Shown here: positions 7,459 through 13,318 of the stretch, in pieces
How positions within the stretch are numbered: the first letter of the stretch is position 1
How the letters are laid out: the number at the start of each line of letters is the position of its first letter
Assembly: GCA_020848015.1 (NCBI GenBank)
Contig: JADLBA010000137.1
Location: 1-13,318, forward strand
Direction of reading: 5' to 3'
DNA from: Crocinitomicaceae bacterium
GTDB lineage: Bacteria; Bacteroidota; Bacteroidia; Flavobacteriales_D; Sanyastnellaceae
Length of the DNA: 13,318 nt
Made by a program: the position numbers and the translations under genes
Notes under the pieces: model-generated
Seen by the model: only the letters and a program-made list of their open reading frames with translations
What the model was told of the DNA's origin: nothing
Databases searched by the model: none

Positions 7459-8928
7459 ATGATGAAACTCGCTCTTTTTTCAATCAATATTATCGGTTTG
7501 CTTCTTGTGAATTTATTCTCTGATAATGAAATCATGGTGGAGAATAATACCCCGGATATGTTAGCTCCAGGAGAAAAAAAGGAAGTGAGAATATCCATCA
7601 ATAAAAGTGAAGTGCAAGGTTTTGCAAAGCTTGAACTTGTTTTACCGGAAGGTCTGAAAGTCATGGCGGGAGAGACACAGGGCGCATCCTTTACTTTTAG
7701 CGATCACAAAGCTCGTTTTGTATGGATGACACTTCCTTCTGAGAAGTCGTTTACTATTACTTATACGTTAGAGAGCAGTGAAACCGCAGAGGGAATGTAT
7801 TCTATCAATGGAGTATTTGCCTATATAGACCAAAGTAAAAGAGTAGATTTTGCCATTCCGGTCAGAAAGGTGACAATCAATAAAAATACTCCTTCACAGC
7901 AGATAACGCAATCGGAAGCGATAGCCGCCAAGAGTACTGATGCGGCTAATAATCCATCAATGATTGCCTCTTCAACAGAGGCTCCGGCAGCAACCAATGT
8001 GGAGAAGAGAACAAATGACCCAGCGAATTTGATTCCCGCATCAGTATTACCGGCAACTATAACTCCAAGTGCTGCTACCATAGAGGACATTATCTGCTCG
8101 AGAACCATTACAAAGATTTCCGACACGGATTTCAGGGTTGATCTCACCATCTCCGGAAATTCGATTAAAGGGTTTGCGAAAATTTTAGAAACACTTCCTC
8201 CGAATTGTAAGGCTGAAAAAATGGTGGATGCAGGCGCGGTAGTGACTCAGGAAAAGAATTCTATCAAGTTTGTGTGGTTTGAAATTCCAGCCACTCCAAC
8301 CGTAGTAGTTTCATACAGGCTGCTTTGCCTGAATGCATTTTCATCTGATCCGCAGATCATTGGTAAGTTGAGCTTTGTTGAGAATAATAACCCGCGGGAA
8401 ATACCTGTTATTTTCGTGGGGCGTGGAAATTCGGATGTAGCTCTGGAGACCTCGAAACCTGAAACAGTTGCTTCCTCTTCGCCAGAAGCACCCAAAACTC
8501 CTGTTTCGGAAGAGGTGAAAACAGAAGCAGAAAACGAAAATACAGCGCAGAATGAAAAACCTAAGGTTACTCCAAAGGAAGAGACTCCATTGGTAAAATC
8601 ACCGAAAACACCAGTTTCAACAGTGCCTTCAGTAGAAACGGGAATAACCTATAAAGTACAGATACTTGCCGCACACCGCGTTGTTAATAAAACTTATTTT
8701 TCTAATAAGTACTCCTTCTCGGAAGAGATTAATATTGAAAACCACGAAGGATGGGTGAAATACACCACCGGAAAGTTTGGTGAATACAAAAAGGCGCGCA
8801 ACGAGCGCGAACGTTTAAAAACAGATTATGAGACCCTGCCAGGTCCGTTTGTGACTGCGTATAACGATGGAGAAAGGATCACAGTTCAGGAAGCATTGCT
8901 GATTAGTAAGCAGCAATGGATGCAATAG
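7459..8928 (+). CDS. Exported protein with duplicated beta domain and SPOR-like C-terminus
   Basis: I do not recognise a named family. From ATG 7459 the product has 489 residues (ATG 7462 is equally possible). An N-terminal hydrophobic stretch LALFSINIIGLLLVNLF is a signal sequence or membrane anchor. Residues about 38-137 and 216-321 are related domains: both carry GFAK followed by LP, then FVW, a Pro, and a Tyr-Leu strand. This is seen directly and implies duplication. They are joined by Ala/Ser/Thr/Pro-rich linkers (138-215 and 324-393, the second rich in Glu/Lys/Pro). Residues about 396-479 (YKVQILAAHR...VKYTTGKFGEYKKARNERERLK...GPFVTAYNDGERI) resemble the SPOR-like ends of Bacteroidota envelope proteins. 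SPOR domains bind denuded peptidoglycan glycans. A periplasmic scaffold or adhesin role is inference. A TTG at 7396 opens the frame earlier but would bury the signal sequence. Confidence 0.8.
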   Translation: MMKLALFSINIIGLLLVNLFSDNEIMVENNTPDMLAPGEKKEVRISINKSEVQGFAKLELVLPEGLKVMAGETQGASFTFSDHKARFVWMTLPSEKSFTITYTLESSETAEGMYSINGVFAYIDQSKRVDFAIPVRKVTINKNTPSQQITQSEAIAAKSTDAANNPSMIASSTEAPAATNVEKRTNDPANLIPASVLPATITPSAATIEDIICSRTITKISDTDFRVDLTISGNSIKGFAKILETLPPNCKAEKMVDAGAVVTQEKNSIKFVWFEIPATPTVVVSYRLLCLNAFSSDPQIIGKLSFVENNNPREIPVIFVGRGNSDVALETSKPETVASSSPEAPKTPVSEEVKTEAENENTAQNEKPKVTPKEETPLVKSPKTPVSTVPSVETGITYKVQILAAHRVVNKTYFSNKYSFSEEINIENHEGWVKYTTGKFGEYKKARNERERLKTDYETLPGPFVTAYNDGERITVQEALLISKQQWMQ

Positions 8929-9018
8929 AATAAACGCTTGCTACTTGTCAGAATGCAACGGTGTTCTCGGTAGTAATTTTGGTTAATTAATATAGAATTT
9001 GTTTAGGTAATTTAGTCT

Positions 9019-9056
9019 GAAAATCCCTTGGTAACGACCGGGGGATTTTCTCTTTT
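9019..9056 (+). terminator. Rho-independent terminator
   Basis: GAAAATCCC (9019-9027) pairs over nine bases with GGGATTTTC (9042-9050) around a 14-base loop, followed by TCTTTT. It lies 90 bases after the stop of the SPOR-like gene and closes that transcript before xerD. TAATTTTG at 8974-8981 matches the -7 consensus, so a short transcript ending here is conceivable but unsupported. Confidence 0.75.
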
Positions 9057-9069
9057 GAAATGTATTATC

Positions 9070-9100
9070 TCTGAATATTTGTGAATGGATTTTATCTTTG
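9070..9100 (+). promoter_or_regulatory. Candidate xerD promoter giving a leaderless transcript
   Basis: TATCTTTG at 9093-9100 matches TAnnTTTG exactly. TCTG at 9070-9073 is a near match to the TTTG -33 box with a 19-base spacer. With the usual geometry the transcript would start at about the A of the xerD ATG (9105), that is, without a leader. Confidence 0.5.
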
Positions 9101-9104
9101 AATT

Positions 9105-10034
9105 ATGAGTTGGGCGATTTCAATTAAAGGATTTGTCTCCTACCTGCGGCTTGAAAAATCGCTGTCGTCTAATTCTGTTGAAGCCTATCAACGCGACGTT
9201 GAAAAGTTCATGCAATTTGCTTTAAGCACCGATCCCCCCCTCACTCCCTCAGATATTACTATTGCAGAAGTAAAGCGTTTTCTCGAATGGATTACAGAAA
9301 TGGGACTGTCTCCCGTTACTCAGGCACGAATCATTTCAGGTCTGAAAGCCTTTTATCGTTTCCTTTTTATAGAAAAGGAAATCATAACTGATCCGATGGA
9401 GTTCATAGAAACTCCGCGAATCGGAAGAAAACTGCCTGATATACTGAGTGTAGAAGAGATGGATCGGCTACTATCAGCCATTGACCTGAGTACAAAGGAG
9501 GGAGAGCGCAACAGGGCGTTGCTGGAGCTATTGTATAGCTGTGGTTTGCGTGTTTCCGAACTGACAGATGTGAAGATTTCCTGCCTTTATTTTGATGAGG
9601 GATTCCTTCGTGTGATTGGTAAAGGAAATAAGGAGCGGCTTGTTCCTGTGGGAAGCGTTGCCTTAAAGCACATTCATCTCTATCTTACCGGATCACGCCG
9701 GCATATTCCGGTACAACAGGGTCAGGAAGATTTTATTTTTCTGAACCGTCGTGGGGAAAAATTATCCCGGATGATGGTGTTTACCATTATTCGCAACCTG
9801 ATGATCGAAACAGGTATAAAAAAACAGATCAGCCCTCATACTTTCCGACATTCTTTTGCCACTCATCTTGTTGAGGCAGGAGCAGACCTGAGAGCGGTAC
9901 AGGAAATGCTCGGTCATTCGAGCATTACAACTACTGAAATTTACACTCATCTCGACCGGCATCGGCTCAAAGAAGAAATAGTAACTTTCCATCCACGGTA
10001 CAAAACAAATCCGACTGCACTGAACGGGCATTGA
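9105..10034 (+). CDS. xerD: Site-specific tyrosine recombinase XerD
   Basis: XerD, with XerC, resolves chromosome dimers at the dif site under FtsK control. The 309-residue product has an N-terminal SAM-like core-binding domain (about 1-95) and a C-terminal catalytic domain. The catalytic residues are all visible: Arg149 in SCGLRVSEL, Lys173 in GKGNKERLVP, His245 and Arg248 in HTFRHSFATHL, His271 in MLGHSSITTT and the nucleophile Tyr280 in IYTH. Length (about 300) and the absence of phage or transposon genes nearby favour a chromosomal XerD over a mobile-element integrase. XerC and XerD are hard to tell apart by eye in this phylum, so XerC remains possible. It follows a terminator and is probably the first gene of the run that includes the nuclease, 49 bases downstream. 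Confidence 0.9.
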   Translation: MSWAISIKGFVSYLRLEKSLSSNSVEAYQRDVEKFMQFALSTDPPLTPSDITIAEVKRFLEWITEMGLSPVTQARIISGLKAFYRFLFIEKEIITDPMEFIETPRIGRKLPDILSVEEMDRLLSAIDLSTKEGERNRALLELLYSCGLRVSELTDVKISCLYFDEGFLRVIGKGNKERLVPVGSVALKHIHLYLTGSRRHIPVQQGQEDFIFLNRRGEKLSRMMVFTIIRNLMIETGIKKQISPHTFRHSFATHLVEAGADLRAVQEMLGHSSITTTEIYTHLDRHRLKEEIVTFHPRYKTNPTALNGH

Positions 10035-10063
10035 TTGAATGATTGTAATATCGCACCCATTAA

Positions 10064-10100
10064 ATGAATGATATAACAAGTTGATGAATGATATGACAAG
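10064..10100 (+). repeat. 20-bp-period direct repeat at the nuclease start
   Basis: ATGAATGATATAACAAG (10064-10080) recurs as ATGAATGATATGACAAG (10084-10100), 16 of 17 bases identical, with a 3-base spacer. The first copy begins a six-codon frame (Met-Asn-Asp-Ile-Thr-Ser) whose TGA at 10082-10084 overlaps the ATG of the second copy (TGATG). The second copy contains two candidate starts of the nuclease gene, at 10084 and 10093. Confidence 0.75.
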
Positions 10101-11385
10101 GTTTATGAAAAATACTTTTATCTTTTCCTTTTTGTTGACGGCTTTAATGGGTAGTGCTCAGGCCGATATCCGTATTATGAGCTACAACCTTCTCAATTTT
10201 CCTACCGGCAATATTCCTGGAAGAGTGGATACACTGAAAAAAATTGTGGACTATGTCCGCCCCTCCCTGCTGATGATACAGGAGTTGAGAACTGAAGACG
10301 GCCTTATTGCAGCGACAGATATGATAGACAACTTGGGCTATGGTTCCTTTGCCTGTAGTCAATTTGTACCCCAGGGAACCTCTATGGGAGAATACAATCT
10401 CCAGCAGGCTATCATTTTTGATCAGCGTGTTTTCAGATTAAAAAGCCAACATGAGATTGTGACCGAATTGCGCGATGTGAATGAATTTGTACTCTACGTC
10501 AACGATAATCAACTGGAAACAGGTGGCGACACAACTTTTTTTCATGTTTTTGTGACCCACCTGAAAAGTTCCACAGGTGCGGCAAATAGAAATATGCGAC
10601 TCAGTTCGGTAAGCAGTTGGCTTGAGTATGTCGAAGAAAATCTGTCTCCCAACGACCGGGTTATTATTGCCGGCGACTTCAATCTGTACAATAACAGCGA
10701 ACCCGCTTATCAGGCGATGGTGAACCCTGCGAACATGATTCCTATGAAGGATATTTATTCTTCCTACGGAGACTGGAGCAGCACAACCTTTAACCACAAG
10801 GAGATTTACACCCAATCTACCAGGGCATCACAATTATTTAATGATGGTGCCGGTGGAGGTGTAGATGATCGCTTTGATTTTATTCTTTTTTCGGAGAACC
10901 TGATTGATTCAGACCAGCCGCTATATTATAAACCCGGCAGCTATCGTTCACTTGGCAACACCGGCCAATGTTATGACGGAAGTATAACAGATTGCGCTAA
11001 CGGCAACCCGGTTCCTGCAAATATTCTTCGTTCTATCTATTATCAAAGTGATCATATTCCGCAGATATGCGACCTGCATACCAGTCTTACTCTGAATACG
11101 ACAGAATTAGCAGGGGAGCACAGACCTGAAATTCTTCTCCCTCGCGGCAACATTGCCACCTCATTGCTGACGGTGAGTTTACTTCCCCGTAGCAATAGTC
11201 AGCATTCGTTGCAGGTAATGGATATGACCGGTAAAATTATCTATCAGCAAGCACTTACTATACCTGCTACCGGGGCGAGACAGGATATCAATGTGGAGAC
11301 ATGGCCCTCAGGAACTTATTTTTTGCGCGCCTCGAACGAATATGGTAACTTCTCTGTTATTCGTTTTGTAGTAGTTCATCAATGA
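10084..11385 (+). CDS. Secreted endonuclease/exonuclease/phosphatase-family protein with T9SS sorting domain
   Basis: From ATG 10084 the product has 433 residues. A signal peptide ends near residue 27 (FSFLLTALMGSAQA). The endonuclease/exonuclease/phosphatase fold follows with its metal and catalytic motifs: MSYNLL (Asn35), IQE (Glu67), THLKS (158-162), GDFN (197-200), DRFDFIL (262-268) and SDH (322-324). The family contains DNases, phosphodiesterases and lipid phosphatases; by context a secreted nuclease is most likely. The last ~60 residues (LQVMDMTGKI..., WPSGTYFLRAS, IRFVVV) match the type IX secretion C-terminal sorting domain, so the protein is probably exported across the outer membrane and then attached or released. 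ATG 10093 and ATG 10105 (MKNTFIFSF, a compact signal peptide) are alternative starts. It overlaps the next gene by four bases (ATGA). Confidence 0.88.
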   Translation: MNDMTRFMKNTFIFSFLLTALMGSAQADIRIMSYNLLNFPTGNIPGRVDTLKKIVDYVRPSLLMIQELRTEDGLIAATDMIDNLGYGSFACSQFVPQGTSMGEYNLQQAIIFDQRVFRLKSQHEIVTELRDVNEFVLYVNDNQLETGGDTTFFHVFVTHLKSSTGAANRNMRLSSVSSWLEYVEENLSPNDRVIIAGDFNLYNNSEPAYQAMVNPANMIPMKDIYSSYGDWSSTTFNHKEIYTQSTRASQLFNDGAGGGVDDRFDFILFSENLIDSDQPLYYKPGSYRSLGNTGQCYDGSITDCANGNPVPANILRSIYYQSDHIPQICDLHTSLTLNTTELAGEHRPEILLPRGNIATSLLTVSLLPRSNSQHSLQVMDMTGKIIYQQALTIPATGARQDINVETWPSGTYFLRASNEYGNFSVIRFVVVHQ

Positions 11386-11981
11386 AAACTCTCACAGGAA
11401 AAGTTCGGGCAGTCAGGCGTGTCTATCTGAAGCTGGATCGCGAGATTGCCGGTTTTCAGAAACATTCAGGTCTGAATTGCATTGGAGGTTGTGGTGAATG
11501 CTGTAAAAAGCCGGATATTGAAGCTACGCCTATCGAATTTCTCCCCCTGGCATTGCGCCTCTACGACGAAGGAAGGGCAGAAAAAGTCTATGAAGAAATC
11601 AGAGCCACCGATGCAGAACTCTGTTATATGTTTCGCCAGAATAGTACCCATTCTGGCGGTTTATGCAGCGAATATGCTGATCGCGGACTCATTTGCAGAC
11701 TTTTTGGCTTCAGCGCACGTAAAAATAAAGAGGGAAGGCCAGAACTGGTGACCTGCAGGTATATTAAGGAAGAACAGGCTGCTGTGTATGAAGAGGCTAT
11801 TGTCAAAATCAGAAACGGCAAACACGTGCCGGTAATGAGTAATTATTATTCACTTATGAGGGCTATTGATCCTTCATTAGCCGATTTTTATCCCATCAAC
11901 CAGGCTATTCTTAAGGCGCTTGAAGTTGTCATGTCTTACTACGCTTACAGACGAAGAAAAAGACCTAAACCGGTGGAGTAA
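11382..11981 (+). CDS. YkgJ-family cysteine-cluster protein
   Basis: The product (199 residues) belongs to the YkgJ-like family, proposed from its cysteines to bind zinc or iron; biochemical function is not established. The cluster CIGGCGECC (Cys33, 37, 40, 41) is followed by Cys81, Cys95 and Cys105 in LCSEYADRGLICRLFGFSA and Cys125 in VTCRYIKEEQ, the usual family pattern. No signal peptide is present, so it should be cytoplasmic. The tail is strongly basic (YRRRKRPKPVE). Its ATG overlaps the stop of the nuclease gene (ATGA), which implies translational coupling, odd for a cytoplasmic protein behind a T9SS-exported one. No maturation link between the two can be shown from sequence. Confidence 0.88.
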   Translation: MKTLTGKVRAVRRVYLKLDREIAGFQKHSGLNCIGGCGECCKKPDIEATPIEFLPLALRLYDEGRAEKVYEEIRATDAELCYMFRQNSTHSGGLCSEYADRGLICRLFGFSARKNKEGRPELVTCRYIKEEQAAVYEEAIVKIRNGKHVPVMSNYYSLMRAIDPSLADFYPINQAILKALEVVMSYYAYRRRKRPKPVE

Positions 11982-12014
11982 ACCTGCAACTTTTTTTTAT
12001 CCTCACAGTATAGA

Positions 12015-12031
12015 GGGGAAAGCCTTTCCCC
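12015..12031 (+). promoter_or_regulatory. Hairpin directly before a GTG start codon
   Basis: GGGGAAA (12015-12021) pairs perfectly with TTTCCCC (12025-12031) around GCC. The last C is the base before the GTG at 12032. There is no T run after it, so it is not a normal terminator; occluding the ribosome at the start is the natural guess. A T run (8 Ts) occurs upstream, just after the YkgJ-type gene's stop. Confidence 0.5.
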
Positions 12032-12664
12032 GTGCGTTTTATCACGACATTACTCTCTGCTTTGTTGGTTGCATACTGTTGTGCACAGGATTTGAAGTCA
12101 CTTGACTTTGCACCTGTTATGAAAAAAAATCATGTAAAGTTGAGAGTTTGCCGTGAGATCAAATACAATATCAAATCAAATGACACCACTAGATTTGGTG
12201 AAGAGGTCTTTGATCAATTCGGCAGAATTACTACCTATACAGAGTACTTTGCTGGGGGAAAAGTATTTGCTATTTATGAATATATTTATGGAGAAAAAAA
12301 TAAGGTTGAAAAGAATATTGTCAAACATATATTCAATGATTTTCAACCGGTCGAATTTATCCTCGCCTATGATGCCGCAGGCAGGCTAATCAGCCGGACT
12401 CTCCCAAATCCTATTCGCAATTTCTGGGTGAAAGAATCTTTTACATATACCAAAAATGGAGTACTGGTGAAGGCAGAACAATGGTACAGTGTGGAGGATA
12501 CACTCAAGGTGCTTTATTCGAAAGAGTATCCGCTCTCCCTTCGTCCGATTGAAAACTCACTTGTTTATCTCTACGATCAGAAGGGTCTGCTTGTCCTTCA
12601 CCAATTTTACAGTAGAGCCGGCAAGTTGGATCGCTGCCGCAGCTTCGAATATTCTTTCTACTGA
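12032..12664 (+). CDS. Small exported protein of unknown function
   Basis: The 210-residue product starts at GTG with a clear signal peptide, MRFITTLLSALLVAYCCA, cleavage likely after residue 18. The two Cys do not form a proper lipobox, so a soluble periplasmic or secreted protein is favoured over a lipoprotein. The mature part is rich in Tyr, Phe and charged residues, with recurring D..GR/G.L turns: FDQFGRITTYTEYF, AYDAAGRLISRTL, YTKNGVLVKAEQWY, LYDQKGLLVLHQFYSRAGKLDR. These look like four or more imperfect beta-hairpin units, loosely like YD or MORN repeats; that resemblance is by eye only. The next in-frame ATG (12119, residue 30) would remove the signal peptide, so GTG is chosen. It lies 50 bases after the YkgJ-type gene and may be in the same run. 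Confidence 0.75.
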   Translation: MRFITTLLSALLVAYCCAQDLKSLDFAPVMKKNHVKLRVCREIKYNIKSNDTTRFGEEVFDQFGRITTYTEYFAGGKVFAIYEYIYGEKNKVEKNIVKHIFNDFQPVEFILAYDAAGRLISRTLPNPIRNFWVKESFTYTKNGVLVKAEQWYSVEDTLKVLYSKEYPLSLRPIENSLVYLYDQKGLLVLHQFYSRAGKLDRCRSFEYSFY

Positions 12665-12681
12665 CATCCCTTTGTTACTGT

Positions 12682-12707
12682 CGGAAATTTTTTTTGATTA
12701 TTTTCCG
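12682..12707 (+). terminator. Weak hairpin after the exported-protein gene
   Basis: CGGAAA (12682-12687) can pair with TTTCCG (12702-12707) around an AT-rich 14-base loop, 17 bases after the stop at 12664. It lacks a following T run and has a short stem, so terminator function is doubtful. The rest of the 196-base convergent gap up to 12860 shows no clearer terminator on either strand. Confidence 0.25.
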
Positions 12708-12860
12708 GATATAATAATACGATCTCGAGAATCTCGCGGCGAAAAGCGAAATTGCATACTCCCGTCAAGCACAAGCGAAACGGAAAAAATTATCTAAGCC
12801 TGTTTTTCCTTCTGCGAAGTTGTTGTTGCAGGAGTAACAATTATTTGGGCTGAAAATTTC

Positions 12861-13318
12861 TCAGGCGCGCACTAATTTTTTGTACTTAATACGGTGCGGA
12901 CTTGTGTCGCCGATTCGTTTCAACTTGTTTTCCTCATATTCAGAAAAAGACCCCTCAAAGAAATACACCTGTGAATCGCCCTCAAATGCGAGAATATGTG
13001 TGCAGATACGATCGAGAAACCAGCGGTCGTGAGAGATCACCACCGCACAGCCTGCAAAACTTTCAATTCCTTCTTCCAGCGCACGAAGTGTGTTCACATC
13101 AATATCATTGGTTGGCTCGTCGAGAAGAAGTACGTTGGCCTCTGTTTTCAATGTCATCGCGAGATGCAGTCTGTTTCGCTCACCACCGGACAGCACCCCG
13201 CATTTTTTCTGCTGGTCACTTCCGGCGAAGTTGAACTTGCTGCAATATGCACGTGAGTTGATGGTTTGCCCACCGATCTCGATCACTTCATTTCCACCGC
13301 TGATCACTTCATAAACGG
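12861..13318 (-). CDS. ettA: Energy-dependent translational throttle protein EttA, 3' part
   Basis: EttA is an ABC-F ATPase that binds the ribosomal E site and gates entry into elongation according to ATP/ADP level. Only the last ~152 codons are in the window; the frame stays open to the right edge (VYEVISGGNEVIEIGG), so the gene is cut by the window, not broken. Visible are INSRAYCSKFNFAGSDQQKK, the ABC signature LSGGERNRLHLA, Walker B NVLLLDEPTNDID and the switch region VVISHDRWFLDRICTHILAFEGDS, with EGSFSEYEENKLKRIG at the end. These match EttA closely, rather than the Uup or Rli-type ABC-F proteins. Convergent with the exported-protein gene. Confidence 0.93.
   Translation of the reverse strand, partial: VYEVISGGNEVIEIGGQTINSRAYCSKFNFAGSDQQKKCGVLSGGERNRLHLAMTLKTEANVLLLDEPTNDIDVNTLRALEEGIESFAGCAVVISHDRWFLDRICTHILAFEGDSQVYFFEGSFSEYEENKLKRIGDTSPHRIKYKKLVRA

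Noticed and set aside
7308..7664. Minus-strand frame overlapping the start of the SPOR-like gene
   Set aside because: Most of it is antisense to the real gene. The 50-residue part from 7460 looks mildly plausible but has no recognisable family, and its start overlaps the opposing ATG.
9105..10034. Tyrosine recombinase as a mobile-element integrase
   Set aside because: Length and layout fit Xer, and no attachment-site repeats, phage or transfer genes are visible on either side.
12744..12780. Two copies of AAGCGAAA (12744-12751 and 12773-12780)
   Set aside because: Only eight bases long, two copies, in an AT-rich gap; easily due to chance.
12902..13314. Several plus-strand frames opposite ettA
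   Set aside because: They are shadows of a strongly conserved ABC-F ATPase read on the minus strand.

Overview
The window reads as ordinary chromosomal DNA from a member of the Bacteroidota, probably an uncultured or environmental lineage. Four things point there. A secreted nuclease ends in a type IX secretion (T9SS) sorting domain. The TrmD, SmpB and EttA sequences are of Bacteroidota type. A SPOR-like C-terminus of the kind common in that phylum is present. Exact or near copies of the Bacteroidota -7 promoter element TAnnTTTG recur in the gaps, while clear Shine-Dalgarno sequences are scarce. No rRNA, tRNA, CRISPR array, transposase or phage structural gene was found.

Layout, left to right. 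(1) trmD (tRNA m1G37 methyltransferase) and rarA (replication-associated AAA+ ATPase), both on the plus strand. (2) A roughly 515-base gap ending in a tandem 19-bp repeat just before an unrecognised 184-codon gene. (3) A terminator-like hairpin running right up to the start of an MscS-type channel gene, which converges with smpB (minus strand), stop codons 2 bp apart. (4) Divergent from smpB, a 754-codon gene for a patatin-like lipase fused to about seven membrane helices. (5) A gap of about 420 bases with a perfect hairpin, then an exported protein with a duplicated domain and a SPOR-like end, closed by a clear terminator. (6) A second plus-strand run: xerD, a T9SS-targeted endonuclease/exonuclease/phosphatase-fold protein, a YkgJ-type cysteine-cluster protein overlapping it by 4 bp, and a small exported protein with a GTG start. 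(7) The 3' part of ettA on the minus strand, cut by the right edge.

Functionally the window mixes housekeeping genes (trmD, rarA, smpB, xerD, ettA) with envelope and secreted proteins (MscS channel, membrane patatin, SPOR-like protein, nuclease, small exported protein). I see no single multi-gene system binding them together. The best candidates for something undescribed are the membrane-anchored patatin, whose predicted topology puts the lipase domain outside the inner membrane; the duplicated-domain SPOR-like protein; and several small cis-structures at gene starts (the tandem repeat before position 2716, the 20-bp-period duplication at the nuclease start, and hairpins ending exactly one base before two start codons).
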